A DNA stretch of 64,000 bases from Cruorifilaria tuberocauda (GCA_013365365.1 JABVXU010000088.1:62001-126000), one strand, 5' to 3'; positions 11,859 to 24,400 are shown, counted from the first letter of the stretch. Translations and numbers: made by a program. Notes: a model not told the origin generated them from the sequence alone.

Positions 11859-13866
11859 TTATTCATCCGAAAAAGTCATATGAATTAGAATATCTTGTTT
11901 ATGTTCAATTTGTATACCATTTACCACTGCAGAGGACATGCTCCCGGCAAAATCTCGTAAATCAGAATACATAGTAAAACTTCGTGCGGGTCGTTGCAGG
12001 ACCTCGATCGCTCGCTGTCCAACATCAAATAAGAGACACAAATCTATAATGACAGATCAATAGCTAAGCTTTGCTGAAGTAATCGATGTTTATCGAGGAT
12101 AATGAAAACATAATCATTTAGACAATTATATTTTCTTCCCGATCACTCAAGATTCATTCGAAATTGTAGAATCCGAATAAATAGAAGCTCCGTGTGAAGA
12201 GAAAGATTTAATCTTTTTTTAAGAAAAAGAAAAAAGTGCAAAAGTTGAGAATAAGACGTAAAAGGTAAACTTGATGTTTTCAACGAAATCAAGGATAAAT
12301 TTACATGTCGGATGTTGGAATAACTTAATGGACTTTTTCATATTCTATTCTAAGTTTTTCTCGGTATTAATAGATAAATTTATAGCACCATCTTCTGGAG
12401 TCGTACTAAATGCGTGTTTTCGAACTCGTAAATCATGTTGTCTGACTGCATCACTATATCTTTGGGCTTTCGATAAGTCTTCTTTATAAGGCGTTGTAGT
12501 ACCGTCCATATTAGCAACATCTATTATGTTCTGAAAAAATCAGCACCATTTTTCTTTTTTTCTGCTATTGATTACTTATTTTCGCACAGCGATGTCAATC
12601 CTTGTTTAGCTGAAAGACGGCATCACACAGAAGAAAATATTAAATGCAACTAAACTCCAAGAAAGTCTATAAAAATGGAACGCCTTTGTAAAATTTTTCC
12701 TTTAATAAGCAAAATATGCATTGAATATTTGCCGCTAAAAAACTTGCAATATCACATTATTGTTTTTGCTCGAACAACTTAGTGATGATAATTTTTATTT
12801 ACATTATTTCAACAACTTAATGAATAGTATGCTAAAATCTAAGATCTTTCCCAACACTTAGAACCCATTATAAACAACTGTACGCCGATATTGTTATCGC
12901 TTCAAAAAGCGATAACAATATCGGCGTACAGTTGTCCAAAAAGATTAGAACTCCCCAACTCAAAAATCTTTTTTGAAACACTTCCAGTAGATGAAAGCTC
13001 TCTTCTAAAACAAAATTCGAAAAACTGAATGAAAAAAAGACTAATGCATTTATAATTAAAAGTGTTACTTGCTGCGTAGTTTCTAGAATTTGATTTAATA
13101 ATTCATCCTCATCGTTGCCTTGCCGAAAACTACCAGGACCATTGGATGTGATATGAGGTGTCATGTGATCTTCCATATCGTTCACCCAGAAATGATTAGT
13201 TGAATCACAAGGTCTGCAAGCATAAGTAATCTATAGCTATGACCAATGTCAATTTTAAAATTGGATATCAAGGCGACATCAACTTAAATAAACAGAAAAT
13301 AGTATTTTTTTACAGAGGTGACCATCAAGTCTCTAAATGTTCTTATGAAAAAACCATATTTTTGTATCATAAAAGAAATAGGAAGCTTGTATCCTTTCTA
13401 CTTCCTTATCAAGTCAAATATTTTCATTATAAAATCAGGATCAAGTTCCTATCTTAATCTCTGTTCCTTATTTTCTGCTCCATACTTCTTAAACCATTGC
13501 ATTACTGGAAATCAATCAATGAATATGATATAGTTTTAGATTTTTATGTTACATGATTCATATGATATCCTAATAAACAGAACATTCAAAATGAACTGAT
13601 CAAGCAGTTCATCGGAGTTACAATAAACACCTTGAAATATCAGCAAATGAACAAACAAAAAAAGAATAGTTTTATATTATACTGCTCCAATGCTTTACCT
13701 TACATTTTGGTTGTAACATTGAATGTTTGAGATGGAACCTAGAAAATTAGAAGCAAACTAACGTGGATGCCCCGAAATGACCACCATCGGTATCGCTTAT
13801 TAATGGTCCTTCATCATCACTACCTTCTCCAGTACAGCAACAAAATGACTGCACTAACGAATACAT
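11859..13866 (-). CDS. lamtor1: LAMTOR1 (Ragulator subunit p18) homologue
   Basis: Four exons on the minus strand (13763-13866, 13069-13213, 12389-12530, 11859-12043) join in phase to 191 residues; the human protein is about 161. LAMTOR1 wraps the other Ragulator subunits and anchors the complex to lysosomes, where it recruits Rag GTPases for mTORC1 signalling. Evidence: an N-terminal cysteine cluster (C9-C11) followed by an acidic stretch; an E-L-L-x-x-I-L helix leading to the motif NIIDV (84-88), as in animal LAMTOR1; then VLQRPARSFTMYSDL, which aligns with the family's V-L-x-x-x-P-x-x-F-S-D-L segment, and a matching C-terminal strand. The start follows a TTTTCAG acceptor by 15 bases. Odd: residue 2 is Tyr, so the usual myristoylated Gly2 is missing, while the cysteines for palmitoylation remain. 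The junction between exons 3 and 4 (12389/12043) is the least certain. Confidence 0.87.
12874..12935. repeat. Perfect 29-bp foldback in a LAMTOR1 intron
   Basis: The arms 12874-12902 and 12907-12935 are exact reverse complements separated by a four-base loop (CAAA). The sequence is less AT-rich than the surrounding intron. It would form a very stable hairpin in the pre-mRNA or a cruciform in DNA. It could be a tiny foldback element, a replication-slippage palindrome or an assembly artefact. Confidence 0.95.
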
Positions 13867-13882
13867 TTAAAGATCAAAAATC
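13867..13882 (-). promoter_or_regulatory. Probable spliced-leader acceptor of LAMTOR1
   Basis: On the minus strand a consensus ATTTTCAG lies 15 bases before the ATG, with no upstream coding exon that joins in frame. This matches a trans-splice site and supports the chosen start. Confidence 0.55.
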
Positions 13883-13899
13883 TGAAAATGAATTCAATT

Positions 13900-16800
13900 A
13901 CTATTTCGTCCATCTGAAAATTAGTCATATAATGATATCGGTAAAAATCAAGATTGCTGATAGAAAATTTTGCCATCAAAAAAAGTGGGAAGCAAATCTT
14001 AGAATAGTCCAGTTCTCCAATAAATCTTGAGATACTGCTATGGGGCAAATCCTAAAGTGTACAAAAGTGTGTCACTCAATCAACGAAAAAATCACTATGC
14101 TTCTATTTACACTTGATTTCGTCACAGCGAATTTTTCCTGCTTCAGCTGCATATTCATTGCTAATCCCTTCACAATACTCTATTTCTACACTAGCTTTTT
14201 TCAGACTATCCTCAACTAATGAACAATTATTACTCCGAATTTCATAATTTAACAGTTACTTAATATTTCTGAATCATCCTTCATATATTCCGAATTTGAT
14301 CGATCTCGGTCGAAAACCAACATAAATCCCATACCTACGGAACGAAAAAGAAATACCCGGCCGATCTGGTAGCTCCCCGGGTCTCCTTCCTGTCTATCGA
14401 AGCAGTAGCATGAAGGACAGAATGAAATTGTTCATTTCAGCAGTATTGTTCTTTTGACTTTGATGTTATCACGTGAGTGAGGTCAGAGTTGACTGCTAGA
14501 TGACTTGACAGCACTTCATTATTTCAGTTTTTTCAAACCTTTTTTTTGGAAAAGTTCAAGTTTAAAAGCTTCGAAGTTAATTAATCATTCGTTATCACTA
14601 ATCAATAAATTTGTAAACTTTCTCAGCTAACCTCCTAAACAGAGAAGATTCCAAAATCACATCTCACAAAGAAACATAGAAATATGATTTTAGAATCTTC
14701 CTATCTCTATTCTTCCTTCTTTTCTTCGTCCTTATTTTGTTTTATCATGTTTCCCAACTTATCGAATTAGGTTGGAATAAGAGGAAGAGAAGATTGAAAC
14801 ATTCAGTTTTTGTTTCTTCCAGAATAGGAGCAATTTTTACTTAGAATTTCCTTGTTAATCAATTCTTCAATATCTCCTATTATGAAGGGAAAGGAGAAAG
14901 GTGAGGGTTAATCTAATATGGACGATTAATTGATACGATTGATTTCCCGTCCCTGCCACTCCTCCGTCTCTTCCCTCTCCGCACTTCCACCTGATACTTC
15001 TCCATGAAACCCTCGAAACAACAAACAACCACTCGCCATCACTTTCATCTTAACAGAACTGTTGTTTCGTGTTATCCACCGAGAGTTTTCAATCTTCTCC
15101 TTTCTTTTCCCTCCTAATAAAAGCACTATTATGTGTCATTCTCTTTCTTCTTTTCTTATTCTCTTCCCACTCTTTCCCCCAAATCTCAATTCATTGCTAT
15201 GTACTTATGGCTTTTTAAATTGAAATAACTCAATCAATCTCTCATTTCATCTTTTCCAATTTAAATTTTATTCAGTTCACTTCCAATATATAAATTTTTA
15301 ACTCTTTATACTATTCCATGCAATGAATATTTCATTCATAGAAAGAACGGAAAATGCAAAGTTCTTTTATGCTGAAATATCATCTCTCTCATCGTTGAAG
15401 CAAAAAGTTTCATAATTGAGAAAGTAAACAAACATTTCTGTCTTTTTTTACTATTCCATTATAAATGAATGAATTAATTAACATTTTGCTTAATTTTTCC
15501 CTCTGTTTACATTTTTTCTTCACATATCATTGGTTTTTTTATTTTGATTGGAATCGATCATTCAGTTCTATTCGTATGAAAACAAGAAATTGTTCGATTA
15601 AAATTAATAATCACTAGTCCTTTTTCTTTTAGTATAATCATTATCATTCATCAATCTCTCCCCCATTATACTTCCAGTTATAGATTAACATTACTGATTA
15701 TCATTCGACAAATGCAACCACTCGATTACTGATAATTCATCATTTGGGTTACTATTCCTATGTTATTTGCTATAAAATAGTTTCTTTTAAAATCACTTTC
15801 AAGTTTCCTTCTTCAGTTTTAGCAAACTCTTTTCAAAAATATATTTTATTATTATTGAAAACTTTCAAAATAATTACTTAAATCTTAATAACATAATAGA
15901 TAGTGATTAGGACAGAAATTGAAGATATTAATAGAAAATAATCCGTCAGAAATGAATTGATCAGCAGTTAGTCATTTGATTAAATATTGAAATAAACCGT
16001 TTAAACGGTGAAATTATAATTTTCTTAGTACAGAGAAACAATGATGATGATTACTAAGCGGAATAAGTGAGAAATATATCATCCAAAATAACTTTGCTTT
16101 TAACAATTCGTCGTCTTCTTGTTCCTTACTCTTTTCAAATTTATTTTCCTCCCTCTTTCTGTCAGTTCAGTTCGAAGTTTCTTCCCTAATCATTGCGATC
16201 AGTTGTTATTTTTAATAAACCTTGTTTGATTCGATTTACCTCCTCTACTGTTACAGCATTCCACATTCCTTTTTTTTCAGTTTGATTCTTTTCATTTTCA
16301 TGATATTCAATTTAATTTTAATTATCTCCCAATGGAAAATTTAATTTGCACCATTTTACCTCGCTAAATTACTCATATTTTCTTCTATTCTCTTATGTCG
16401 AAGCTTTTTATTGGATGAAATGATTTCCAGTTATCCAACACAAATATCATTCAGTTGATCTTTTCAATCACAACATTCTATAAATAGGTGGAGAGAGTTC
16501 TTCCTATCCTCAATGTCCAACATCCACTTTTATCTTATTGAGCCTGTCGTTTTCTTTTTTCGTGTAATATTACAGTTGCGATCATTTTAGAACTTGAAAA
16601 TTTCTTTTCATTCAATTTCATAAAATTTTCCTTTTCATGGAAAACAGTGAAGTGGAGAAAGCAGCAGGATAAAGGTAAATTTCAATGGAAATGATTTCGG
16701 ATAGTACTTTTTCATATGAACATTTGAAAGATTGTTGATGTTCAAATATTCTCGTGTCCAAATATCCTATAAGGAAAACCTTCCATATCGTTCTTTGAGG

Positions 16801-18509
16801 AATTATTGAGAATTAATCAATAATGCCTATGCTTAAACATTGTATTCTTTTTAATGACTGTAAAATGTTTTAGACTGATTCCATTTCGTCGTATGGTATG
16901 TATATCATTTTCAGCTAAGTACAGCTGAGAGGCATACTATTCAAACAACTTTTTTTTCTTTTTAAAGTTATAATAAAATTGAACCATGTTTCGCTTTCAT
17001 CCTTTTCCATCTATTTTCTTATTTAAGCAAAACAACAATGGCAACCATAAGCATTATCTTATCTTTAATATATTGTTCTATCATGCATGATGATTACTCT
17101 CATCTTTTTGATATCTCTTATCATCTTCTTTTCCTATTAATTTTTCCTTCCTTTTACCCACAAGAATAATTTCGATCAAAAGAATATTATTATATCTTCA
17201 TACAGTAATAAGTTGCTGGAACAACAGCATTATTCTTAATTAAATTTACACTTTTACGTCATCAGTTAACTTCAAACTTGAAATAATGACTTTGGATATA
17301 AAATCAATCAAATCATCTCTTATTTCTCTCTTATCAATGCATTTCATCTGGGATTATTTATCTTAAATGCAATAACATAATTCCGTAAAATTATGCCAGA
17401 TTTTGCATTCCACAATGCATATGATCATGACCAATTGCATGGAACTCGTTTCGTTCATTATATTTTGATTATTCTCATAACTTGATCATACATACAAACT
17501 GGTTTCACGTTCTTCAACGCGTTTCCTTTTTCGATTAATTCATCAAAAATTTTTTCATTCTGAACTATTTTACATCTAAATTTGTTTTTAAGCATTAATG
17601 ATAGCATTAATAATCAAAAATTTAGCATTTATGACGAGAGAAAAAGATTTCTGGAATTCCAAAATGCTTCACTTCTGAATGCATCAAAATAAGGAAGGAA
17701 AGGGCAACTTTCAACTTGTTTTCTAATTTCATTGAAAATTTCAATCTTTTCAATATTCTCACTTTTCGAGGTCTGTTGAAAGCGCTGTCACACATTTTTC
17801 ACTCTTAAGTCTGTTTCTTCCATAGCGTGCATACATTTCATTCATACAATCTTCCGTATTTAGGTCATTTGAATTCCCATACTGTGGTACATCCTTCATC
17901 TTTTTGATATCATATTTGTTCACCAGAGCGGTTCAATTCACTTCTCTACAATATTCGCTCAAGATTATATATCTTTTTTGATTCTGCAAAATTTTTTGAA
18001 CAGAAACAAAGTACCACGATGAAATAACCTAATTTTTTTTACTTAACCAGTTTCTTGTCTTCTAAAAATTCCTCTTATAATAAAAAGATAGTTCTTAAGT
18101 TATCTAAAAATTTTTTACATGGCTTATAAATGAATTCTTATCTGTTTTACAGTTCCAAGTTCGATTCTCAGTATATTTTAGCAATCTTTTGAAGTTGATC
18201 TTCTATCTTCTTCTTTGATTAATTATTAACTAACTTGTCAATTTACTTATGCTTTCAAGGCCTGCAATGGCTTTGATGTAAAAATTCCAGCACATTTTCT
18301 GATGGGTAGTTCTAGACCGTTTGTGGATGAGAAGAGATATCACCCCACTGCACAAACCATTTCGATTTTCGCTTTCATTGCTATGAAAGAGTTTGCAAAC
18401 TTGAAAGAATCCTATTTCATTTTTAGTTTTCCTTTATCTTGACCAATGCGTTTTTTTTGTGCTAATGGAACTGTAAGAAGTATGGTATTTATGGAAGTTT
18501 TTTGTTTCA
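13900..18509. other. Intergenic region upstream of LAMTOR1 and of the small membrane gene
   Basis: No firm exon was found. A GC-richer patch at about 14.33-14.42 kb could be a promoter or 5' UTR element of the minus-strand LAMTOR1 gene, since it reads into a good donor-like sequence (GTATGG) but has no open frame that joins the coding exons. A foldback lies at 14.64-14.70 kb. From 15 to 18.5 kb the sequence is AT-rich with poly-pyrimidine tracts and no supported gene. Confidence 0.5.
14644..14700. repeat. Imperfect 19-bp inverted repeat
   Basis: The arms 14644-14662 and 14682-14700 pair at 17 of 19 positions around a 19-base loop. Both mismatches would be G-U pairs in one RNA strand. It lies upstream of LAMTOR1 in non-coding DNA. 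Confidence 0.8.
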
Positions 18510-18510
18510 G
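18500..18510 (+). promoter_or_regulatory. Probable spliced-leader acceptor
   Basis: TTTTTTGTTTCAG ends five bases before the ATG of the small membrane gene. There is no upstream exon that joins in frame, so a trans-splice site is the simplest reading. Confidence 0.5.
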
Positions 18511-18515
18511 ATGCG

Positions 18516-19110
18516 ATGTTTCGATGGTTCACGTTATCGTTAATACTACCCTTAATAAGCAGTAGTAATATGTTATATACTGATGATATAAATCATCCAC
18601 AATCGTTTTGTAATGATGATACTCAATGTGACTACAGCGCCACTTCAGTTCTGTTTTCTTCACCGGAAAGCAGTAATTTAGTTCCAGCTCACTCCGTTTC
18701 CGGTAATTACCTCAGTTTGTTAATGTAAATTTATAAATTATCTGTAATATATGTAGAAGAGAAGGCACTGTTTATAGTCATTTTCATCTAATAGGAAAAA
18801 TTGGGAATTCAGAACGGATACTTTCTATAAAAGTAAGGAGGAATGAAATTAATGTAAATGTTTTGATGCTGGCATAATTGCACCGGAATAATTATACTGG
18901 TAAGTTATGAATTTAATTGATTGGCAGCATATTTCAGTAATGGAAAATAGTCAGGAAATATCATTGTATAATTTATGGTCATATTTGCTGTATCGATGGA
19001 GTATCGTGCTGTATTTCGTACCATTAGTCGTCATAATACTCTGTAAATGTAAAATAATCAATTGTGATGTACGACTGATTTACGGTAATATGCCGGATGA
19101 TTTTGTATAG
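18516..19110 (+). CDS. Small signal-peptide/transmembrane protein, unrecognised
   Basis: Two exons (18516-18702 and 18938-19110) join in phase to 119 residues. Residues 1-17 (MFRWFTLSLILPLISSS) look like a cleavable signal peptide. A short lumenal or extracellular part follows, with C32 and C38 and a serine-rich linker. Residues about 83-98 form a hydrophobic membrane span, and a short tail contains three cysteines (C98, C100, C105), possible palmitoylation sites. The layout suggests a single-pass type I membrane protein. The donor is GTAATT and the acceptor ATTTCAG; AATAAA lies at 19142, about 30 bases after the stop. I recognise no family. It may be nematode-specific. Gene reality is supported by signal, splice phase and poly(A) signal together, but it is short. 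Confidence 0.5.
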
Positions 19111-19141
19111 TTTTTTTTGATATTTTCATAATTAACTGAGT

Positions 19142-19147
19142 AATAAA
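19142..19147 (+). terminator. Polyadenylation signal AATAAA
   Basis: A canonical AATAAA lies 32 bases after the stop codon of the small membrane gene, at the expected distance for 3' end formation. Confidence 0.6.
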
Positions 19148-20254
19148 TTAAATGTATAAACAATGTATACTTATAATGTGTCTTTTTTATTTCAAAAATT
19201 CATTGTGTACTTTGTAGCAATTATATACTTTGAAATAATTTCATTTTCTTAAAACATATGGTATATAAGAGAAGAGAAAAGTTCTATTCCATTTCATGTG
19301 TACTCTTTTAATTAATCAAAAGAAACTTAAACAGTGAAATATGTTCGTTGTGTAACAAATACAATGTGTGTGGTGTTTGTTTGTCGAGAAGAAGGAATTC
19401 CCGAGAATTGATACTTGTCTGGGATGTTTTTTAACTTTAGTTATTCCGATCCGATCTATGCCTTTTTTTTCCTTCTTCTTTCTCTTTCTTTTTTTCTATC
19501 TCAAATAAAGAAATACGCGAATATAAAAGAATGGGAATCATTATGTGAATAAAATTTAAATATTTAAATGGTTCATAAGCACCAATAAAATTTGTAAATA
19601 TTGTGATCTTTTCAAATTGTCTTGGATTGTTTCCGAGATCTTTTCGCTTGATACAGACATCTCAGTGGGATTCCTCAGTTCATCTACAAAAACTGAAGGC
19701 TAATATACTAGTGGTAAAGAATCGAGAAAACCGTTTGACTCAAAACAGTTACAAGAAAGTTTCTTAATGATCAAATTTCTTCCACTATAATTTTTTCTAT
19801 CAGTTTGCCGTATTTCCTGCAAAAATATAATTTATTTTTCAATAGATTATTTTTTAATTTTAAATTCAACCTGAATTCGAAATTTTCTATTCAAAAGTAG
19901 AATTACGTGAAATTTCACATTTATGTAATTATTTGCAAGAACAATGTTGATGAATTATGAAAATTATGTTATTATATTTTCAGGCGCGTGAATGACTTCG
20001 TGAAAATTGGATCCAAAGAACCATTTTGCTGAAAAACAAAAAAAGAAATTCTTTTTAAAAATTTAGGCTTTAGTCAATTTTTTTTACCGTTTACTTATGA
20101 AATTTGAATTAGAAAAAGTAATTTTGAACAAGTTGAAGCAGTGAAATTTGCTGAAAAAGCGTACGTGATGTTAACTCAATAATACGTGATCTGATTGATG
20201 CAGCAATAGTTTTAGTTAAAGAAAAGGGACTTTTTAGCTTTGGCTGAAAAAGCT

Positions 20255-21425
20255 TTAGAAGACTTTTAGAATACGCTTTAACCTATTCTCTAGCAAGACT
20301 TTGGATAAATTTAGCTGAATGAATGGATAAATGAACAGAATGATATTAATTACAAGTATATAAAGATGGACCTGAAAAAAGTTAACAAAATCAGACTTGC
20401 AGATATATCCATTTCCATTCTTGTCCAGTGCCTGGAATTGATCATGAGGTTCTAATATTCATTTTGAAATCACGAATATAATTCTATTCCAGTTAATTAC
20501 TTGTTATTTGTGAGATTATGACAATTTAAAAAAGACAGTAGCAACCTTAAGTGTTCCATGAGAGCGGTGGATAGCAATATTTTGCAAAGCTCTATCGATC
20601 ATGTAAAAGGTGCAATCAGGTTTTTTGTTATCCCTTGATTTTTCAATCATTGCTAATCGGAAAACTGATTTTACAAAATCTACCAGATCCTGAATGACAG
20701 AAATCAGTCGAATGAAGGCATCGGAATCCTTATTTGATCTAACTGTACTTCAGCAACATAATTTATTCAATTAAGAGTAACAAAGTTACAAAGTTTTGAA
20801 AGAAATTCTAAAATAAAAATATTTGGAAAGCTCCTACAGCTTCTGTGATAGTTTCAACATCGGAACCCTTGATCATCCGTATCGTCCAAATTGCATTTGC
20901 TTCTGGCGTTGGCAAACAGAGTAATGTGAAAGATTCCATGAGATCCTGAACTTAGATAATTTTTGAGGTAATTAACAAAGTAATCCTTTTAAAATCAGTC
21001 AATAAATTTTACTACCTGAAAAGTCATTTCCTCTTTGCCATTTGCGAAGGCGGTAAACAGCCTTAGGATATATTCTTCATCGAGACAGGATGGAAAATAG
21101 GAACCGAACATTTTCTTAAATTTAGCTATTCGCATCCTCCCTGTTGGACATTCCTGCATTTATTGCATGATTACTGATAACATATGATTATTGACGTAAG
21201 TAAGCATCATAGGTTACGTGACGTCTCCGTAACGCCTCATCATGCTACTATTATTTGCCATCTTTTCACGTTCCATCTATCTAATAAAAGAATGAAACGA
21301 ACATTCTTGAACTTCGAATACATATATTTGATGTATTTGCAACTGAACGCGTTTTTTGTATATTGGCGCAATTCGTCCATTGTTGGCGGTTGAATATTTG
21401 CCTCCCACGATTCATTCGTCTCCAT
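20255..21425 (-). CDS. Neuronal calcium sensor-like EF-hand protein (recoverin/NCS/KChIP family)
   Basis: Six exons on the minus strand (21303-21425, 21016-21153, 20838-20945, 20546-20689, 20372-20431, 20255-20314), all in phase 0, encode about 210 residues, near the usual 190-200. The order matches the NCS fold: an entering helix, then the family's ECPTGRM segment (42-48) at the degenerate first EF-hand, an FTAFANG segment (74-80) at EF2, an AIWTIRMIKG segment at EF3 and a canonical EF4 loop, DKNGNGYICKSD (174-185). NCS proteins are calcium switches acting on guanylate cyclases, channels or kinases. Odd: EF2 and EF3 lack the acidic loop residues, so only EF4 looks able to bind calcium, and its last position is Asp rather than Glu. 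There is no N-terminal Gly2 for myristoylation. The start lies two bases after a TTATTTATAG acceptor. Donors of exons 1 (GTTCGT) and 5 (GTCCAT) are weak, and the last exon is the least certain. Confidence 0.78.
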
Positions 21426-24400
21426 CTCTATAAATAATCAATAAATAATAAAGCGAAATTTACCACTCAATAAATAAACAAGCAAACAAATAAATAAGGA
21501 AATAAGAAAATTTACTCTCCATTTTAAGAGAAATTAAAAGTAATCCTCAGACTTACTTAAAAAAAGAAATTCAAAATTTTTCCCTTTCTATAATACAAAG
21601 ATTTTGTCCATCATGTAAAACCGAGAAGTACTAACGGTTACTAACTGAAATGTTACAAGTCTATTATGAAGTGAAATGCAAATGAACAACTGTTAAAAGT
21701 TGTTAATTTCACTTGAAAATTTAAAATTTAAGAAGGAATTTTGTTTCATGTCAGATGGGAAGAAAGAACTTTCAATGTCATAAGCACAGAGAAATGTGTA
21801 TATCAGATTGCATTATCTCACTTTAATTTGAAGAGCAAATCGAATGTCATATAGCTATAAAACCAAATTCACATTAAGCTAAATTTCCAAAGAAGGCAAA
21901 GAATTCGGAGAGCTTGAAGATTAATGAAATAATCAGATTTGTGATTTGTGTATTTGGTGAACATGCACAGACTTCAATTCTCGAATTGAAATGAAAATTA
22001 TTGCTTTTTAAGCGATATTTCAAATCTCCTCTGAATTGATATGATAATTTAAATGTAGAATTTTCTACTATATTCAAATGAAAAGAAATCAGCCATGCAA
22101 ATGAAATTATTCATTTGTAAAAGAAAGAAGAAAAAGTAGAACAAACTATGGAAAGGATTAGTAAACAAGCGTAAGTTGAAATTGGGTTCTTGTGAATTGC
22201 TACTTAAGCTTCATGTTTACATTAATATTAATAAAAACCTTTGAATTTTTCTGGGACAAATCCTAAAACGCACTGAAAAGTTAAAATTTAGAAAGATGAA
22301 ATTAAAACTTGAGATAAAGTAGTTCCGCATTATGCTGTTAGATTCGTTGATAATCACTGAAAAGTGGAAATTTCTACGACGATCTCAGCTAACAGATCCA
22401 CTTTCACTTGATTTAATAGGCGATTAAGTTGTCAGGTGCTATTCTCGCTAACATCATTCGTTAATTTCTTACATCGAATTAAAATTCGTTCAAAGCAATT
22501 CTAAAATTATTTTCTTCTTGACTGCATTTTATTTATTCACCTATCAAATTATCAAACAACCTTAGACTATAAGAACTCTTTGCCGATTGAGTGAGAAACA
22601 ATGCAAACTTGCGCATCATTTGAATGAAATGATAAAGAATTGGAATTGACTATCACCAAAAAATTAATATTCAATTCTTTTTTCTGAAATTTTTTGAAAG
22701 ATACATATTCTACGGATACAACAATAAGTAAGCAATAGTTGGACATATTGTGATGAGTAAATTCAGAAGAAAATATAGTTTAACATTGTAGAATTTAACA
22801 GTTCTTAAACAGACTCGTAATAATGTAGTAATAGTATTAGTAATAACAATAATTGATAATGAGAACGACGATGATAACGGTAACGATGAGGTGACAATAA
22901 TAATGATAATAATGATGAAAATGCTGATGATAATTTGTTTATAAGAGATAAGTTGGAAGAAAAATAAGGAATGAAAGTTATGGCATTGTTATTGAAACAA
23001 TCCTTCAAGTAATATTTCGAGAAAAAGCTGGAAAAAACTGAGGAAAAAAGAGAAATGGAAATGAAAGAGAAATAGGTGGAAGTGATAATGAGTGAGTACC
23101 ATCAATTCAAGTCGTTATATGGGTGGGAAAATGGAAGATATGTGACAAAATAAAAGTTTAATGAATTTCCCCATGCTAGCATTCAAACATAATGCATTAT
23201 CTGCTGGAAAATGAAACTTCCCATTGGATATCGATCGTACCATCTTGACATTTTTATATTAGAATTATTTGAGACTGGAATATATCTCATTGTAACTCAG
23301 TTCATAAGCTTCATGTATTTTTCCGTTTGTAATTCCTAGCATACATTGACTATATTCAATTTAGAGTATATGACGAATCATTTGAAATTGTAATTAATAA
23401 GCGTTGTTCGAGATATGGCTGAATGAATGAGAAGCTTTTCCAGAGCTTAATCTTACAAATGTGACAGTTTATTTCTTATTACTTTTCTTCTTGGAAAATG
23501 TTGGCATTAATGGATATTTTGATTTTAGATAAAATATGTTTATATGAATTTTTACTTATAATATAGGAAAGACTCTATGAAGTAGAACCAAATAAAACAA
23601 GTAGAATCAAATTAGATAGGTTAAGTAAATGATGAATTACTTTTTAGGCATAACCATGTACAGAATCATTAACAATAGTATCGAAAAATACAATAAATTG
23701 TGGTTATCTTTGAATTTGAATTGGAATAGATAATAGAATTGATAATAATACCTTGAACTTATTTACTAATAAGTTTGACAATCACTTTTAATTATTCTGT
23801 TTCAGCGGAAAGAAGGGATCGCGATGATAAATGATTTCAAATATGACATTTCAAGTCCTGGCGAAAATATTAAGCATATAGCATTATACGTTTGATAATA
23901 TCAGTTAAGTACAATAAGCTAATCTGATATAAGCGAAATTTCCCTCCTCAACTTATTAACTTTTTTTCATTAACCGAAAATGCAGCGATGTATGAAATTG
24001 TTCTAATAAGAATGTTTGATAATATTGTAAGTATATCATTGATCAAATGTTATGATCAATTGAAATTATTAGCAAATGATCAAATTCTGTGTAATCAGTT
24101 TAAATAAATTACTTAGGAATTAGGAAGTAATGCTGTCAACCTAAAATAGCGATTTTGATGGAACAAATGTGATTTTGGAGTGAAAAAAGTTGTGATGTGC
24201 AATACTTGACTAATTATACCTTGGAACTGTTGAAGTATACGAAGGAAGTGGGAAGATATTTCCTTCATTCCATGAAATAAAGTTTGTGCAAGCGGGAAAT
24301 ACAACGAATGAAGAAGTATTCTAAACTCTAAATCTGTGATTGATAAAAAATAGCTCAAATCAAGCAAAATTTGAATATGAATCATGAGAGAAGTTTAAGC

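Noticed and set aside
12271..12489. 72-codon plus-strand open frame
   Set aside because: It is the antisense shadow of LAMTOR1 exon 3, whose minus-strand frame carries the NIIDV motif.
14330..14420. GC-richer patch with an ATG-GGA that could give LAMTOR1 a Met-Gly start
   Set aside because: The only in-phase join uses a weak GTTTTC donor and puts Phe at position 3, which disfavours myristoylation. The ATG at 13866 needs no extra exon and has its own acceptor.
20100..20280. Plus-strand peptides reading FAEKAYV and LAEKALEDF
   Set aside because: Frames are interrupted by stops within a few codons, and the region overlaps the 3' end of the minus-strand EF-hand gene.
22805..23008. 67-codon minus-strand frame rich in Leu, Ser and Tyr
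   Set aside because: It translates a GAT/AAT-type low-complexity stretch and has no splice or start context.
23180..23840. A five-exon small gene model on the plus strand
   Set aside because: The phases match, but the first intron would be only 26 bases, too short to splice. Such chains are easy to assemble by chance in AT-rich DNA.
24113..24385. 90-codon minus-strand frame
   Set aside because: It has hydrophobic, Leu/Phe-rich composition without splice support or recognisable motif.
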